Positions 7,926 to 16,628 of a DNA stretch of 64,000 nt are shown piece after piece. How positions within the stretch are numbered: position 1 is the first letter of the stretch; each line of letters begins with the position of its first letter. This DNA comes from Sedimentisphaerales bacterium (GTDB taxonomy: Bacteria > Planctomycetota > Phycisphaerae > Sedimentisphaerales > Anaerobacaceae), in NCBI GenBank assembly GCA_016931715.1, contig JAFGEF010000073.1, positions 1 through 64,000 on the forward strand, written 5' to 3'. A model generated the notes under the pieces. It was given only the letters and a program-made list of their open reading frames with translations, was not told the origin of the DNA and made no database searches. The position numbers and the translations under genes are program-made.

Positions 7926-9674
7926 TTGAAAAGAGTTCGATTTACTATTTTTTTGTTACTGATTTTAGTCATCGCTTTTGTCGGTCTCATAGTGCGATGC
8001 TTTTGCCTGCAATATTTTAAAAACGACCACTATACTGAAATTTGTCTTAACCAGTTATCATATCAGCAATGGCAGCCTCAACGCGGCCCGATTTTCGATA
8101 CCAGGCTCAGACTGCTGGCAGCAAGCAACAGAGTACAGAATATCTTTGCAGATAGCCATTTAATAGGTGATATAGAAAATATTAAAGAGGCTTCAATTCA
8201 GCTTTCTTCTGTTATGGATGTTGGTGCACATATTATTTGCTCTGAGATTTTAGACAGTAAGAATCCACGCTATACTAAATTATTCGAAGATGCCGCTTTA
8301 GAGCAATGCCAGGCCGCACAGAAGATTAGAGGTGTTGCAGTTCAAACCGACTACCGAAGAACTTACCCGATGGGAAGCCTTATGGCTCATATAGTTGGTT
8401 TCACCAGTAAAGACAATCATGGGCTTGAAGGAATTGAGCTTAAATTTGATGAGGAGCTTCGAGGAACAGATTCAAAAAATGTATTTTTTGCTGATGTCCG
8501 GCGAAGACCTATTCGTCTCAAAGAACAAAACGGAATACTCAACGATGGCGTAGGAATCATATTGACTGTTGACGCGACTATCCAGCAATTTGTTCGTGAA
8601 GAGCTGACTAAGCAATACAAGGAATTTGAGGCTGAATCGGCTATGGCGATTGTTGCTAATCCGAAAACAGGTGAGATTCTTGCAATGGTCTCTGTACCTG
8701 ATTATGACCCGAATAATCCGCTTGGGACAGATCCGAATAACCTTCGCAACAGACTTGTTACCGACCAGTTCGAGCCGGGAAGCATGATAAAACCCATCGT
8801 TACCGCAATTGCTCTCGAAAAAGGCGCAATTAGAAAAGATGAAACTATTTACTGCGAAAACGGCGATTATTTCGGTAAAAGCTTCGGGCGCATAAACGAA
8901 TACAAAAATCACAGATTCGGGAATCTTAAAATCAGGGAAATCCTGATAAAATCCAGTAATATCGGTATGGCAAAAATGGGCCAGAAGATGGGACAGGAGA
9001 CCCTCTATGAAGGTCTCAAAAAGTTCGGTTTCGGCGAGCTTACCGGAATAGAGCTGCCCGGCGAGGTCGAAGGGCTCCTGAGACCTTTAAGCATGTGGTC
9101 CGGCTACAGCGTAACCCGAATACCATACGGGTATGAAATTAACGTAACCTCTATGCAGATGCTCAGGGCTTACTGCATTCTTGCCAACGGCGGCAGGCTC
9201 GTTAGGCCGTACCTCGTAAAAGCTGTCATAGATAATAAAGGTGAAATTGTTCAGATGAAACGCCCCATGCCGCCTGTCGGATACATCATTAAGCCTGAAG
9301 TTGCAAAATGGCTTATAAATGATGCGCTTGTCGGAGTTGTCAATGAAAGAAACGATGGCGGAACAGGCTGGCGTGCAAAACTCGACAAGTGGCAGGTTTT
9401 CGGAAAAACAGGTACAGCAAATATTGCAAAAGTCGGCCAGAAAGGTTATGAAGATAATTCTAATATCGCTTCGTTCGTAGCCGGAGCTCCTGCTAAAGAC
9501 CCTGCTATTGTTGTTCTGGTTTCTATACGCAGACCGAACGGCAAACTTGGAAAAGGCGATAGCGGCGGGGCAGTTGCTTCTCCGGTCGCTGGGCGAATCA
9601 TCGAAAGAACTCTTACTTATATGGGCCTCGCTCCAACCGAGAAACCTAAACAAGTAGTAGCGAAGAAAAAATAG
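7926..9674 (+). CDS. ftsI: Peptidoglycan DD-transpeptidase, FtsI/PBP3 type
   Basis: The 582-residue class B penicillin-binding protein has a membrane anchor (about 7-27), a dimerisation domain (about 45-205, with QPQRGPIFDTR) and a transpeptidase domain. The active-site motifs are complete: SMIK with Ser286 and Lys289, SSN at 343-345, and KTG at 494-496. It cross-links septal murein. No PASTA domain is present; the C terminus is a short Lys-rich tail. The start is TTG at 7926, three bases after ftsL, so translation is probably coupled. The operon ends here: the next gene is convergent and its stop abuts at 9675. Other dcw genes (murE, murF, mraY, ftsW, ftsZ) do not follow. Confidence 0.93.
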   Translation: MKRVRFTIFLLLILVIAFVGLIVRCFCLQYFKNDHYTEICLNQLSYQQWQPQRGPIFDTRLRLLAASNRVQNIFADSHLIGDIENIKEASIQLSSVMDVGAHIICSEILDSKNPRYTKLFEDAALEQCQAAQKIRGVAVQTDYRRTYPMGSLMAHIVGFTSKDNHGLEGIELKFDEELRGTDSKNVFFADVRRRPIRLKEQNGILNDGVGIILTVDATIQQFVREELTKQYKEFEAESAMAIVANPKTGEILAMVSVPDYDPNNPLGTDPNNLRNRLVTDQFEPGSMIKPIVTAIALEKGAIRKDETIYCENGDYFGKSFGRINEYKNHRFGNLKIREILIKSSNIGMAKMGQKMGQETLYEGLKKFGFGELTGIELPGEVEGLLRPLSMWSGYSVTRIPYGYEINVTSMQMLRAYCILANGGRLVRPYLVKAVIDNKGEIVQMKRPMPPVGYIIKPEVAKWLINDALVGVVNERNDGGTGWRAKLDKWQVFGKTGTANIAKVGQKGYEDNSNIASFVAGAPAKDPAIVVLVSIRRPNGKLGKGDSGGAVASPVAGRIIERTLTYMGLAPTEKPKQVVAKKK

Positions 9675-10403
9675 TTAATCGGATTTCCACTTGAGTTTGG
9701 GAATGTCTTTGGTTTCTACAAATTTGACATGCCCATCGAGAAAAACTACATTGCAGCCCCGGCCTTCATGGTTGTCGGTTGTTAATATTTCCGGTCCGCC
9801 TATCTGGTTCCAGCCCGGATGGGTTTCAAAAAACACAACTATATCAGGGTCGGCAATCTCACCCAGTTCAGCTATATTTTTGTTTAGGGCATAATTGCAT
9901 GGTCCTTTTTCTACTATGGGGCAACAGAATTCATCAGGAGGTACATTGCATTCTTTAATCAACAAGTCGCACCAATTTTCGGCTGTGGGATATTGGTCAA
10001 ATTCATTTACATAAATAAGCATTGCTTTTCCGATTTCATTCATATGTCTTCCGCATGTTATTTGCCAGCCGATATATTTAACTTTGCCCAGTGCTGAAAT
10101 AAATAACATGATAAGAAGAGATAATAAAATAGGCGCGATAACAATTCCAGAAAGCGCAAAACCTCTTCCTTTTAACTTTCCGTGGCTTGATTTAATTTCT
10201 TTTAGGCTTACAATTCCATAGTCTATCGCTAATAAAGCTATAATTGTTGGAGCTAATACACTTAAGTTTCTAATAATAACAGATGGAGTCAAAATACCAA
10301 GAATTGCAAATGGGCACAGAATCGCCAATATAAAAGAAAGTACAGCTTGTCTGCAAATTTTAGCTTTTTCAGGATTTTCATTTTTGTTTTTTTCGCTTTC
10401 CAT
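9675..10403 (-). CDS. Membrane protein with H-X9-DG C-terminal domain
   Basis: The 242-residue protein begins with a hydrophilic stretch, then three or four membrane segments (about 20-120) that resemble DUF4190. The C-terminal half contains CGRHMNEIGKAMLIYVNEFDQYP and ends with NVVFLDGHVKFV, the H-X9-DG motif typical of planctomycete prepilin-processing-associated proteins. Six cysteines lie in the presumed extracytoplasmic part. The ATG has GGGAGA six bases upstream. The gene converges on ftsI with no gap between the stops. The specific function is unknown. Confidence 0.8.
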   Translation of the reverse strand: MESEKNKNENPEKAKICRQAVLSFILAILCPFAILGILTPSVIIRNLSVLAPTIIALLAIDYGIVSLKEIKSSHGKLKGRGFALSGIVIAPILLSLLIMLFISALGKVKYIGWQITCGRHMNEIGKAMLIYVNEFDQYPTAENWCDLLIKECNVPPDEFCCPIVEKGPCNYALNKNIAELGEIADPDIVVFFETHPGWNQIGGPEILTTDNHEGRGCNVVFLDGHVKFVETKDIPKLKWKSD

Positions 10404-10454
10404 AAATTTTCTCCCTTTTAATTTTATAATTTTGCAGAATTCTTATTTTATATT

Positions 10455-12515
10455 TTAATGTAATGATTTCCCTATGTAACCGGCTTCGATGGTGTATTGC
10501 AGTATATCCTTGATAAGAGGAGCGGCATCTCTTGAGCCGTGCTGGCCGCCTTCGACAACAACGGCAAACGCAATCTTGCGGCCGGAGCTGTCAATCGCGA
10601 AGCCCCCGAACCATGCGTGTTCAGGGTCCTCTGTCGAGCCGGTCTTGCCATATATTTTTACATCCTGCTGTTTGAAGGAATTCAGATTGGAAGAGAATTC
10701 CTTATAAGCTGTTCCGTCTCTTTCATTTACGACCGCGTACATGCCTTCATAAACAGTATCAAGTGTATGCTGAGAAATGTTTAACGGGGTTTTGTCGCTG
10801 ATTTGTACTAATTCCTTGAATAATCTCGGATTCATATATAAACCGCCTCTTGCGAGAGCGGCCATGGCATTAGCCGCCTGGAGTGGTGTTACCCGCAGAG
10901 TGCTTTGACCGATACCGAAACGTTTCTTGTCACGAGGCAGTATGGGAGGCATTTCTTCGAGTGTTAAGTCCGTGCGTTCAGGACTTGTGCTCGATATTAT
11001 TCCTGGAGATTGACGCATATCTCTTGAGACTTCCGGGTAATCAGGAAAAGATGGCGATGCTAAAATTTTATGACCATATCCGAAGCTGTATAACCAGCGC
11101 TGAAGTGAAGATGAGTCAAGCATGTCGCCAAGCGCTGAAAAATATGCGTTGCAGCTTCCCTTAATGGCGTTGTGTGCATTGTTTTTATTGCCCCACTTAT
11201 AATCATGGCATGAATGGTCTTGTTTCCAAATCCAGCATCTTGGCCAGCCCTCCTTGGGATCTTGAGCGGGACAACTGATAATATAATCAGACGTAACGAG
11301 TTTTTCTTCCATGCCTGCGACAAGTATCAATGGTTTCACGACAGAGCCGGGGGGATAATTCGTATATATTGCACGATTGATTAATGGTTTATCAGGATAT
11401 TTCTTCTTATCAGCCAGGTCATCCCAATCGTATCTTGCGCGATTATTATCATAATTCGGAAGTGAAACCATAGACAGGATGTCACCTGATTCTACTTCAA
11501 TAACAACGACTGCCATGTTTGGATCGTCATCCGTATCAAGCTCGAAAGAATCCATATATTTTTCTATTCTCTTCTGCAGCTCGATATCGATAGTTAAAAT
11601 TACATCTCCTCCATCTAACGGATCGGTGCGGCTGATAAGCTCACGGTCTATATCGGAATTTTCTTCGCCGCGTCTGCCTCGAAGGATTGGTTCACAGACA
11701 TACTCGATACCGTCTCTGCCGCAGACTTCGTCAATCATGTAGCACTTTAATGGATCCTCTTCGAAAAGAGTTGTTCCTTTGGGAATACCTCCGACCCAGC
11801 CGATAGTTTGTGCTGCTGTCGAATTATATGGGTAAAATCTTTTTCCCTTGGAAATAACTTTTATTCCTTCTATATCCATAAATTCGAATTGCGCAGTAAA
11901 GACATCGGTGTCTGTTTTCAACTCGAATAGAGAATAGCTCTGTTTCATATCTGGGATGCGGAAATTGTATGCCAGGAGCAGCCGTTCATTGGGATCGGGA
12001 ACTGCCTCTTCAAATGACTGAGTGAGAGTTTTATTCTTCCATGCAAGGTAATATCTTAAATCCCATATTTTTTTGTTTATTTGTTCTATCTCAGCCTGTA
12101 TTTCCGGAATTTCAAAACCAAAGTGCTCGCACATTTCCATTATCATTTTTATTTCCTCGACTTTGTTTTGAATTTCAAGGCTTGTTTGTTCTTTAGCCTT
12201 TTGAGGCTCACTTTCTCTGGATGCCATTATATACCTGCATTCCTGGTAATTCGGATCCCAGTATTGACTGAGTTTGTAATCTATATTCAGCCAGAATGTC
12301 GGTCTGTCAATAGCGAGGACTCTTCCATTTCTGTCGAGTATTTTACCTCGATTAGTTAAAAGCAGCTGGGATTTCGCTTCGATATTCTTGAGCTTTTCGA
12401 TTTCTTCCTGAACAGAGGAATGAGTAAACAATTGCATTTGTGCCAGGCGCAATATGCAAACAAGCAGCATAAGCAGGCAAATAATTATGAAAATTTTTAT
12501 TCTTTTACTGTACAT
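10455..12515 (-). CDS. mrdA: Peptidoglycan DD-transpeptidase PBP2
   Basis: The 686-residue class B penicillin-binding protein is the elongation transpeptidase partner of MreBCD. It has an N-terminal anchor (about 7-27), a dimerisation domain starting at LLLTNRGKILDRNGRVLAID, and complete active-site motifs: SVVK with Ser391 and Lys394, SCN at 454-456, and KTG at 624-626. Residues about 100-185 form a charged, probably coiled-coil insertion that makes the pedestal domain larger than in E. coli PBP2 (633 residues). The start ATG directly follows the mreD stop (TAAATG), so the two are coupled. It is the last gene of the mre operon. Confidence 0.93.
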   Translation of the reverse strand: MYSKRIKIFIIICLLMLLVCILRLAQMQLFTHSSVQEEIEKLKNIEAKSQLLLTNRGKILDRNGRVLAIDRPTFWLNIDYKLSQYWDPNYQECRYIMASRESEPQKAKEQTSLEIQNKVEEIKMIMEMCEHFGFEIPEIQAEIEQINKKIWDLRYYLAWKNKTLTQSFEEAVPDPNERLLLAYNFRIPDMKQSYSLFELKTDTDVFTAQFEFMDIEGIKVISKGKRFYPYNSTAAQTIGWVGGIPKGTTLFEEDPLKCYMIDEVCGRDGIEYVCEPILRGRRGEENSDIDRELISRTDPLDGGDVILTIDIELQKRIEKYMDSFELDTDDDPNMAVVVIEVESGDILSMVSLPNYDNNRARYDWDDLADKKKYPDKPLINRAIYTNYPPGSVVKPLILVAGMEEKLVTSDYIISCPAQDPKEGWPRCWIWKQDHSCHDYKWGNKNNAHNAIKGSCNAYFSALGDMLDSSSLQRWLYSFGYGHKILASPSFPDYPEVSRDMRQSPGIISSTSPERTDLTLEEMPPILPRDKKRFGIGQSTLRVTPLQAANAMAALARGGLYMNPRLFKELVQISDKTPLNISQHTLDTVYEGMYAVVNERDGTAYKEFSSNLNSFKQQDVKIYGKTGSTEDPEHAWFGGFAIDSSGRKIAFAVVVEGGQHGSRDAAPLIKDILQYTIEAGYIGKSLH

Positions 12516-12995
12516 TTAAAAACGCCTGTGATGATGCGGTGTTTTAATTCTCATCCACCATATACAGGGTATAAATATAAACGGCCCGACTATGGCGGAA
12601 TAAATTGCGGTTTTCATAATAGAACTATATGTTATTGTACTGACATTTTTCATCGAGTTCAAAGTATTAGCACAAAATCCTGCAATTAGTGTAACAGCAA
12701 ATATCGCGATTATTTGATAGGGTACTTTTCTTAATGCGATAACACGATTTAAATATGCAATTGAAGTTCCGAGAATCCCGAAGCATATCATTTGTGTACC
12801 CATCGACTGGCCTATCAGGTCTGCGGCAAAACCAAGTGTAAAAGAAGTGATTATCGCATCCGTTGTGCTGCTGTAAACAGCGAAGAAAACGAGAAGAATT
12901 ATATGCAAGTCGGGTTTTAGGATATAATTTGACAGAAAACCAGCCTGTGCTATTGTTGCCAAACCAACCAGAACTGCGAATCGGATCCACCGCAT
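12516..12995 (-). CDS. mreD: Rod shape-determining protein MreD
   Basis: The 159-residue, strongly hydrophobic protein has five or six predicted membrane segments. It sits exactly where MreD is expected, between mreC and PBP2. The family pattern is visible in LKPDLHIILLVFFAVYSS and the following TLGFAADLIGQSMG. MreD is the integral membrane member of the elongasome. It starts 23 bases after mreC and abuts PBP2. Recognition depends on context as much as on sequence, since MreD proteins diverge strongly. Confidence 0.88.
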   Translation of the reverse strand: MRWIRFAVLVGLATIAQAGFLSNYILKPDLHIILLVFFAVYSSTTDAIITSFTLGFAADLIGQSMGTQMICFGILGTSIAYLNRVIALRKVPYQIIAIFAVTLIAGFCANTLNSMKNVSTITYSSIMKTAIYSAIVGPFIFIPCIWWMRIKTPHHHRRF

Positions 12996-13018
12996 TTATA
13001 TATCCTTAGCAGGCTCGA

Positions 13019-13870
13019 TTATTTTTTTTGCTGTTTGCTTATTATTACTGCTATTTCGTTGAGCTCTTCCAGTTCCCATGCAGGTTTGACAGTTATATCC
13101 CAGAGCAGGGGGGCTTTATCATCTTGTTTAAATCTGGAGATTGTGCCGATAATCATATCGGAATCGATAAATCCGGGCTGGCTTAGTGCAAATACCTGCT
13201 GTCCAATCCTGATATCCTGCTCTTTCGGAACCATACTGATTTTTGCAGTATTGTCACCGTTACCCTGCATATATAATTTTTTGTTCAGTCCATCAATCTG
13301 AACGGCTGTATTGGAGTCAGGATTTGTAATCAGCCTGACTTTTGCTGTTCCGAGTTGAGGGAAGATATCGGTAATTCTGCCGATAATACTGTTATTTCGA
13401 GCCAGGACAAACTGTCCTTTTTCAAGACCAGTTGTTCCTCTGCATTTTATAGTTAATTCACTGTGCTGATTATCGGCAGCGGCTGGTATGACATCGCCGA
13501 GAATATAATCCACGTTTTGCCCGACATAACTGTTTAAATCTGAGAGCCGCCTGAATTCTTTTATCTGCTTAATTAATTGCTGTTCGAGATTGGCATAACG
13601 ATTTTTCAATTCGTCATATTGTTTTTTGGGAACTGTGTCATCATGCTGCTGCTTCGCTCCGGCAGAAATTGAAATTTCCCTGCTCGCACTGAGAGGTACA
13701 CGAAAAACATGTGCGAAAGCAAGCTGAAGTTTATTGGATGAATTCTGCGGTATCATGTAAAAGATAACACTTGCCAGCATGCACCAGATAAAAAGCATTC
13801 TTCTTGAGAGAGAACCCGCCCGTTTTGAACTATTGCCTATAATCCTGATTTTTATTTGCGTCCATGCCAT
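13019..13870 (-). CDS. mreC: Rod shape-determining protein MreC
   Basis: The 283-residue protein has one N-terminal membrane segment (about 23-43), a coiled coil (about 75-112, KKQYDELKNRYANLEQQLIK), and two beta-barrel domains with the family segments VGQNVDYILGDVIPA, GTTGLEKGQFVLARNNSIIGRI and LITNPDSNTAVQI. MreC is the periplasmic scaffold that links MreB/MreD to PBP2. The start is ATG at 13870. Between mreB and mreC lies a 75-base spacer containing an AT-rich, quasi-repeated GTATTGCGTATT tract. Confidence 0.92.
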   Translation of the reverse strand: MAWTQIKIRIIGNSSKRAGSLSRRMLFIWCMLASVIFYMIPQNSSNKLQLAFAHVFRVPLSASREISISAGAKQQHDDTVPKKQYDELKNRYANLEQQLIKQIKEFRRLSDLNSYVGQNVDYILGDVIPAAADNQHSELTIKCRGTTGLEKGQFVLARNNSIIGRITDIFPQLGTAKVRLITNPDSNTAVQIDGLNKKLYMQGNGDNTAKISMVPKEQDIRIGQQVFALSQPGFIDSDMIIGTISRFKQDDKAPLLWDITVKPAWELEELNEIAVIISKQQKK

Positions 13871-13945
13871 ATTCGTATTGTGTAATGCATATTGCGTATT
13901 GCGTATTTTTTATCGCATCACGCTTCACGCCCGGCGCATTACAAA

Positions 13946-15001
13946 TCATTCCCATCCGTATTCACTATGGTCCATAGTGTCTTTCCAGATTTCCAGGTTT
14001 TCCAGGTAAACACTTGTACCTCTCGCAACGCAGCTCAGGGGGTCTTCGACAGTTTCAACTTTGAGACCTGTTGCGTTTGCAATTATGGTATCCATCCCGC
14101 GAAGGAGCGAGCCTCCGCCGCAGATGTGAATCCCGTTGTCGATAAGGTCTGCCGCCAATTCAGGCTCGGCTTTTTCGAGTGTCATTGTGACGGCGTCGAT
14201 AATGGTTGAAATCGGGTCGCGAAGGGCTTCGCGAATCTCCTCGCTTGTTATAACAATTTTTCTCGGAAGACCTGAAATAGTATCTCTACCGGCTATTTCC
14301 ATAGTCAGTTCTTCTTCAAGCGGAGCTACCGAGCCAATCTGCATCTTGACTTTTTCGGCTCTTGCATCACCGATAAGCAGGTTATATGTTTTCTTGAGAT
14401 GATTTACTATTGATTCATCGAAGTCATCTCCACCGATGCGAATTGATTGAGCAGTTGCGATATCGGCAAGACTCATTATAGCGATTTCCGTGGTTCCGCC
14501 GCCAATATCGACAATCATTGAGGCTGTCGGGTCGGTAATGGGTAATCCTGCTCCGATTCCAGCGGCCATGGGCTCATCGACGAGAAATACTTTGCGTGCT
14601 CCGGCTCTCTCTGCGCTGTCTATTACAGCTCTGCGTTCGACCGCTGTAATACCGCTTGGTACGGCTATAACAACACGCGGTCGTACAAGGCCGCCGCGAC
14701 CATGAACTTTACGTATGAAATAGCCCAGCATGGCTTCGGTTATCTCGAAATCACTTATTACTCCGTCTTTCAGGGGCCTGATGGCGCTGATTGAACCGGG
14801 GGTTTTACCGAGCATTTCGCGGGCTACGAGGCCGACAGCTTCGCCGTTATTGAGAACGATGTTTGTTCCTTTACGCACGGCTACTACAGAGGGTTCATTG
14901 AGGACAATACCTTTGTCGCGGACACAAACCAAGGTATTACAGGTACCCAGATCGATACCCATATCCATACTGAACCAGCCTAAAATTGTGTCCAGCAGCA
15001 C
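13946..15001 (-). CDS. mreB: Rod shape-determining protein MreB
   Basis: The 351-residue protein is the bacterial actin homologue MreB. Family motifs in order: MGIDLGTCNTLVCVRDKGIV (phosphate 1), a conserved IRPLKDGVISDFEITEAML, IVDIGGGTTEIAIMSL (phosphate 2), RIGGDDFDESIV and the adenosine motif GGGSLLRGMD. It polymerises under the membrane and directs lateral wall synthesis. The start is GTG at 15001 with AAAGGAG six bases upstream. The A-rich part of this ribosome binding site comes from the end of a dispersed repeat at 15011-15051. An ATG at codon 13 is a weaker alternative start. Confidence 0.96.
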   Translation of the reverse strand: MLLDTILGWFSMDMGIDLGTCNTLVCVRDKGIVLNEPSVVAVRKGTNIVLNNGEAVGLVAREMLGKTPGSISAIRPLKDGVISDFEITEAMLGYFIRKVHGRGGLVRPRVVIAVPSGITAVERRAVIDSAERAGARKVFLVDEPMAAGIGAGLPITDPTASMIVDIGGGTTEIAIMSLADIATAQSIRIGGDDFDESIVNHLKKTYNLLIGDARAEKVKMQIGSVAPLEEELTMEIAGRDTISGLPRKIVITSEEIREALRDPISTIIDAVTMTLEKAEPELAADLIDNGIHICGGGSLLRGMDTIIANATGLKVETVEDPLSCVARGTSVYLENLEIWKDTMDHSEYGWE

Positions 15002-15010
15002 CTTAGACTC

Positions 15011-15051
15011 CTTTCTTAAAGTATGTCTAACTTCAATTTTGCAGAATCCTT
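15011..15051. repeat. Solo 41-bp copy of the 4370-4410 repeat end
   Basis: These 41 bases are identical to 4370-4410, the right end of the terminal-inverted-repeat element upstream of mraZ. No left end is found nearby, so this is a solo end or a remnant. It lies in the mreB leader, directly upstream of the start, and its outer bases form part of the mreB ribosome binding site. A shorter, one-mismatch match of the inner end is at 10428-10444. Confidence 0.8.
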
Positions 15052-15222
15052 AAACTAAACTATTATACTTCAGGGCGGATGTTTTTGAAATCAGGAATAA
15101 TTAATTTTAAGAAACATTCTTCCCGAAAATATTGGATTAAACATGTTCTCTGAAATACCTCATCCGCATTCATACATGCCTAATCTCCATATATTACAAC
15201 CGAAATTTTCCGAATTGCTCTC

Positions 15223-15251
15223 TATATATACAAAAAGGCTGAGAATGTCAA
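15223..15251 (-). promoter_or_regulatory. Promoter of the mreB operon
   Basis: On the minus strand TTGACA (15246-15251) and TATATA (15223-15228) are 17 bases apart, about 220 bases before mreB and just after the stop of the small gene at 15261. This gives mreB a long leader that includes the 41-bp repeat. Confidence 0.65.
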
Positions 15252-15260
15252 TAGGGAGAT

Positions 15261-15428
15261 TTATGGACGTGTAATAATTTTGAAAATAGTTTCGTACTGT
15301 GAATAACACAGGAAAGTGACAAGTCCCGCCGCAGACAAAACCACGAGGAAAGCTATTGCTAATAATGCTGTATATAAGTTATCCGGTACATATACCTTTT
15401 TACCACCGGCTGGAATAATCGGGCTCAT
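15261..15428 (-). CDS. Small single-pass membrane protein, 55 residues
   Basis: This short ORF encodes a 55-residue protein: a hydrophilic N terminus with IIPAGGKKVYVPDNLYT, one strong membrane segment (about 20-42, ALLAIAFLVVLSAAGLVTFL), and a short charged tail ending in ITRP. The ATG has GTGAGG seven bases upstream. It starts 21 bases after the stop of the coiled-coil gene at 15450-16322, so the two form a likely operon. No family is recognised. Its place next to a coiled-coil membrane protein and upstream of mreB hints at an envelope role; this is inference. Confidence 0.7.
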   Translation of the reverse strand: MSPIIPAGGKKVYVPDNLYTALLAIAFLVVLSAAGLVTFLCYSQYETIFKIITRP

Positions 15429-15449
15429 AAATATACCTCACTGAGTCTC

Positions 15450-16322
15450 TTAGAAATTGGTCTTTACAATATCACCTGCTCTTGGTGCAGTATCGCTTAC
15501 GAGTTCAAGATAACCGGAAGCCTGGTCGGCATTCACATTCAAAATAACGAGATCACAAACGAATTTATTATTGCGAATAACGTGGAATTTCATTTGTTCC
15601 CTCACGCCGTCTGCTGAGCCGATAGATATTGAGGCTAAAGAATCCTGGAGTTTTACTTCAGTTATAACACCTTCCAGGCCAAGAGTCGTCATCGGCGGCG
15701 TGATTTTAGCAAAATCTTGTGGTTCTGTTACCGGAGCAGGTGCAATGATGCGTTGACTGGTAAGCTGTAAATTACCGTCCAAAATATTTTGGAGCCTGGT
15801 ATTTTCCTCTATCAGTCGTTTTATCTCGGTTGAATGCTGATCTATAAGTGCATCTTTGGCAAAAATAGCATCAGTCAATTCTTTGATTTGATTAAGATTA
15901 TTTGTTTTCAGCGCTTCAAGTTCTGCTATCTTATTTTCAGCGTTTTTACGAAGCTGGTTGTTCATTTCAACGGTTTTTGCATTATCAAGCAGTATCGCGT
16001 TGTTGTTCTCTAATCTTGCCGCTGCATCTTTTAAATCTCTTTTATAGTTTTCTAATTCTACACCTTTATCATCAAGTTCTTTCTGGAGTTTTTCCATCGC
16101 GCTGTCATGGGTGATTTTATTATTACTCATCTGATCCTTGAGATTGTTAATCTGCGCGGTGAAATCCTCATTAGTAGCTGTTAATGAACTGATAGTACTC
16201 CTGCGTTCATCATATGCTTTCTTATAATTGGCGGCGTTACCAACATATGTAACAACGATACCACAGAAGAAAATCGACGATAAGGTAAGTAAAACTATCA
16301 GAATTTTAGTAAGCGTGCTCAA
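15450..16322 (-). CDS. Membrane-anchored coiled-coil protein
   Basis: The 290-residue protein has an N-terminal membrane segment (about 6-28), a long coiled coil (about 40-190) with repeated Glu/Lys/Leu/Asn heptads, and a C-terminal beta-rich domain (about 210-290) containing GLEGVITEVKLQDSLASISI and GSADGVREQMKFHVIRN. This last part resembles the small beta domain at the end of MreC-like and related envelope proteins. No family name can be given with confidence. The start is TTG with AAAGGGA six bases upstream. It is preceded by a long leader with a strong promoter (16518-16546) and followed by the 55-residue membrane protein. Confidence 0.8.
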   Translation of the reverse strand: MSTLTKILIVLLTLSSIFFCGIVVTYVGNAANYKKAYDERRSTISSLTATNEDFTAQINNLKDQMSNNKITHDSAMEKLQKELDDKGVELENYKRDLKDAAARLENNNAILLDNAKTVEMNNQLRKNAENKIAELEALKTNNLNQIKELTDAIFAKDALIDQHSTEIKRLIEENTRLQNILDGNLQLTSQRIIAPAPVTEPQDFAKITPPMTTLGLEGVITEVKLQDSLASISIGSADGVREQMKFHVIRNNKFVCDLVILNVNADQASGYLELVSDTAPRAGDIVKTNF

Positions 16323-16628
16323 AACAAGTCCCTTTCAATAGAATTGCTTTTTTCTATTCACCCACTACCATAATCAATATTTCGGGTTCTTGTGCGAAAA
16401 GTGCCCCCTGTAAAGGCTGCCTCCTCGCTTATGCTGATTCTGCATAACACATGATATTTCTTTGGTAAAAGCCGCGAAATACCAATACATGCTCTTTAAT
16501 CTAACATGTATAATATAATTTTACGCTTAAAAGTGAAAAAGGTCAAGTGATTTTTGGTAAATAGCCTAAATTAAATCGCTTGTGATTTAAGTCAAAGATA
16601 AAATCCGATAAAATCAGAATTTTTAATA
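16323..16628. other. Long structured leader of the coiled-coil gene
   Basis: This 306-base gap contains the minus-strand promoter at 16518-16546 and a leader of about 190 bases. In the leader a long-range pairing is possible between 16472-16483 and 16376-16386 (GGTATTTCG with CGAAATATT plus GG/CC). It encloses a hairpin TTATGC / GCATAA (16429-16434, 16442-16447) and a purine-rich GAGGAGG. I could not match it to a known riboswitch. A short inverted repeat TTAAATC / GATTTAA lies at about 16572-16591. No ORF is present. Confidence 0.45.
16518..16546 (-). promoter_or_regulatory. Promoter of the coiled-coil gene
   Basis: On the minus strand TTGACC (16541-16546) and TAAAAT (16518-16523) are 17 bases apart, about 195 bases upstream of the TTG start at 16322. 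This is a near-consensus sigma-70 arrangement. Confidence 0.65.
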
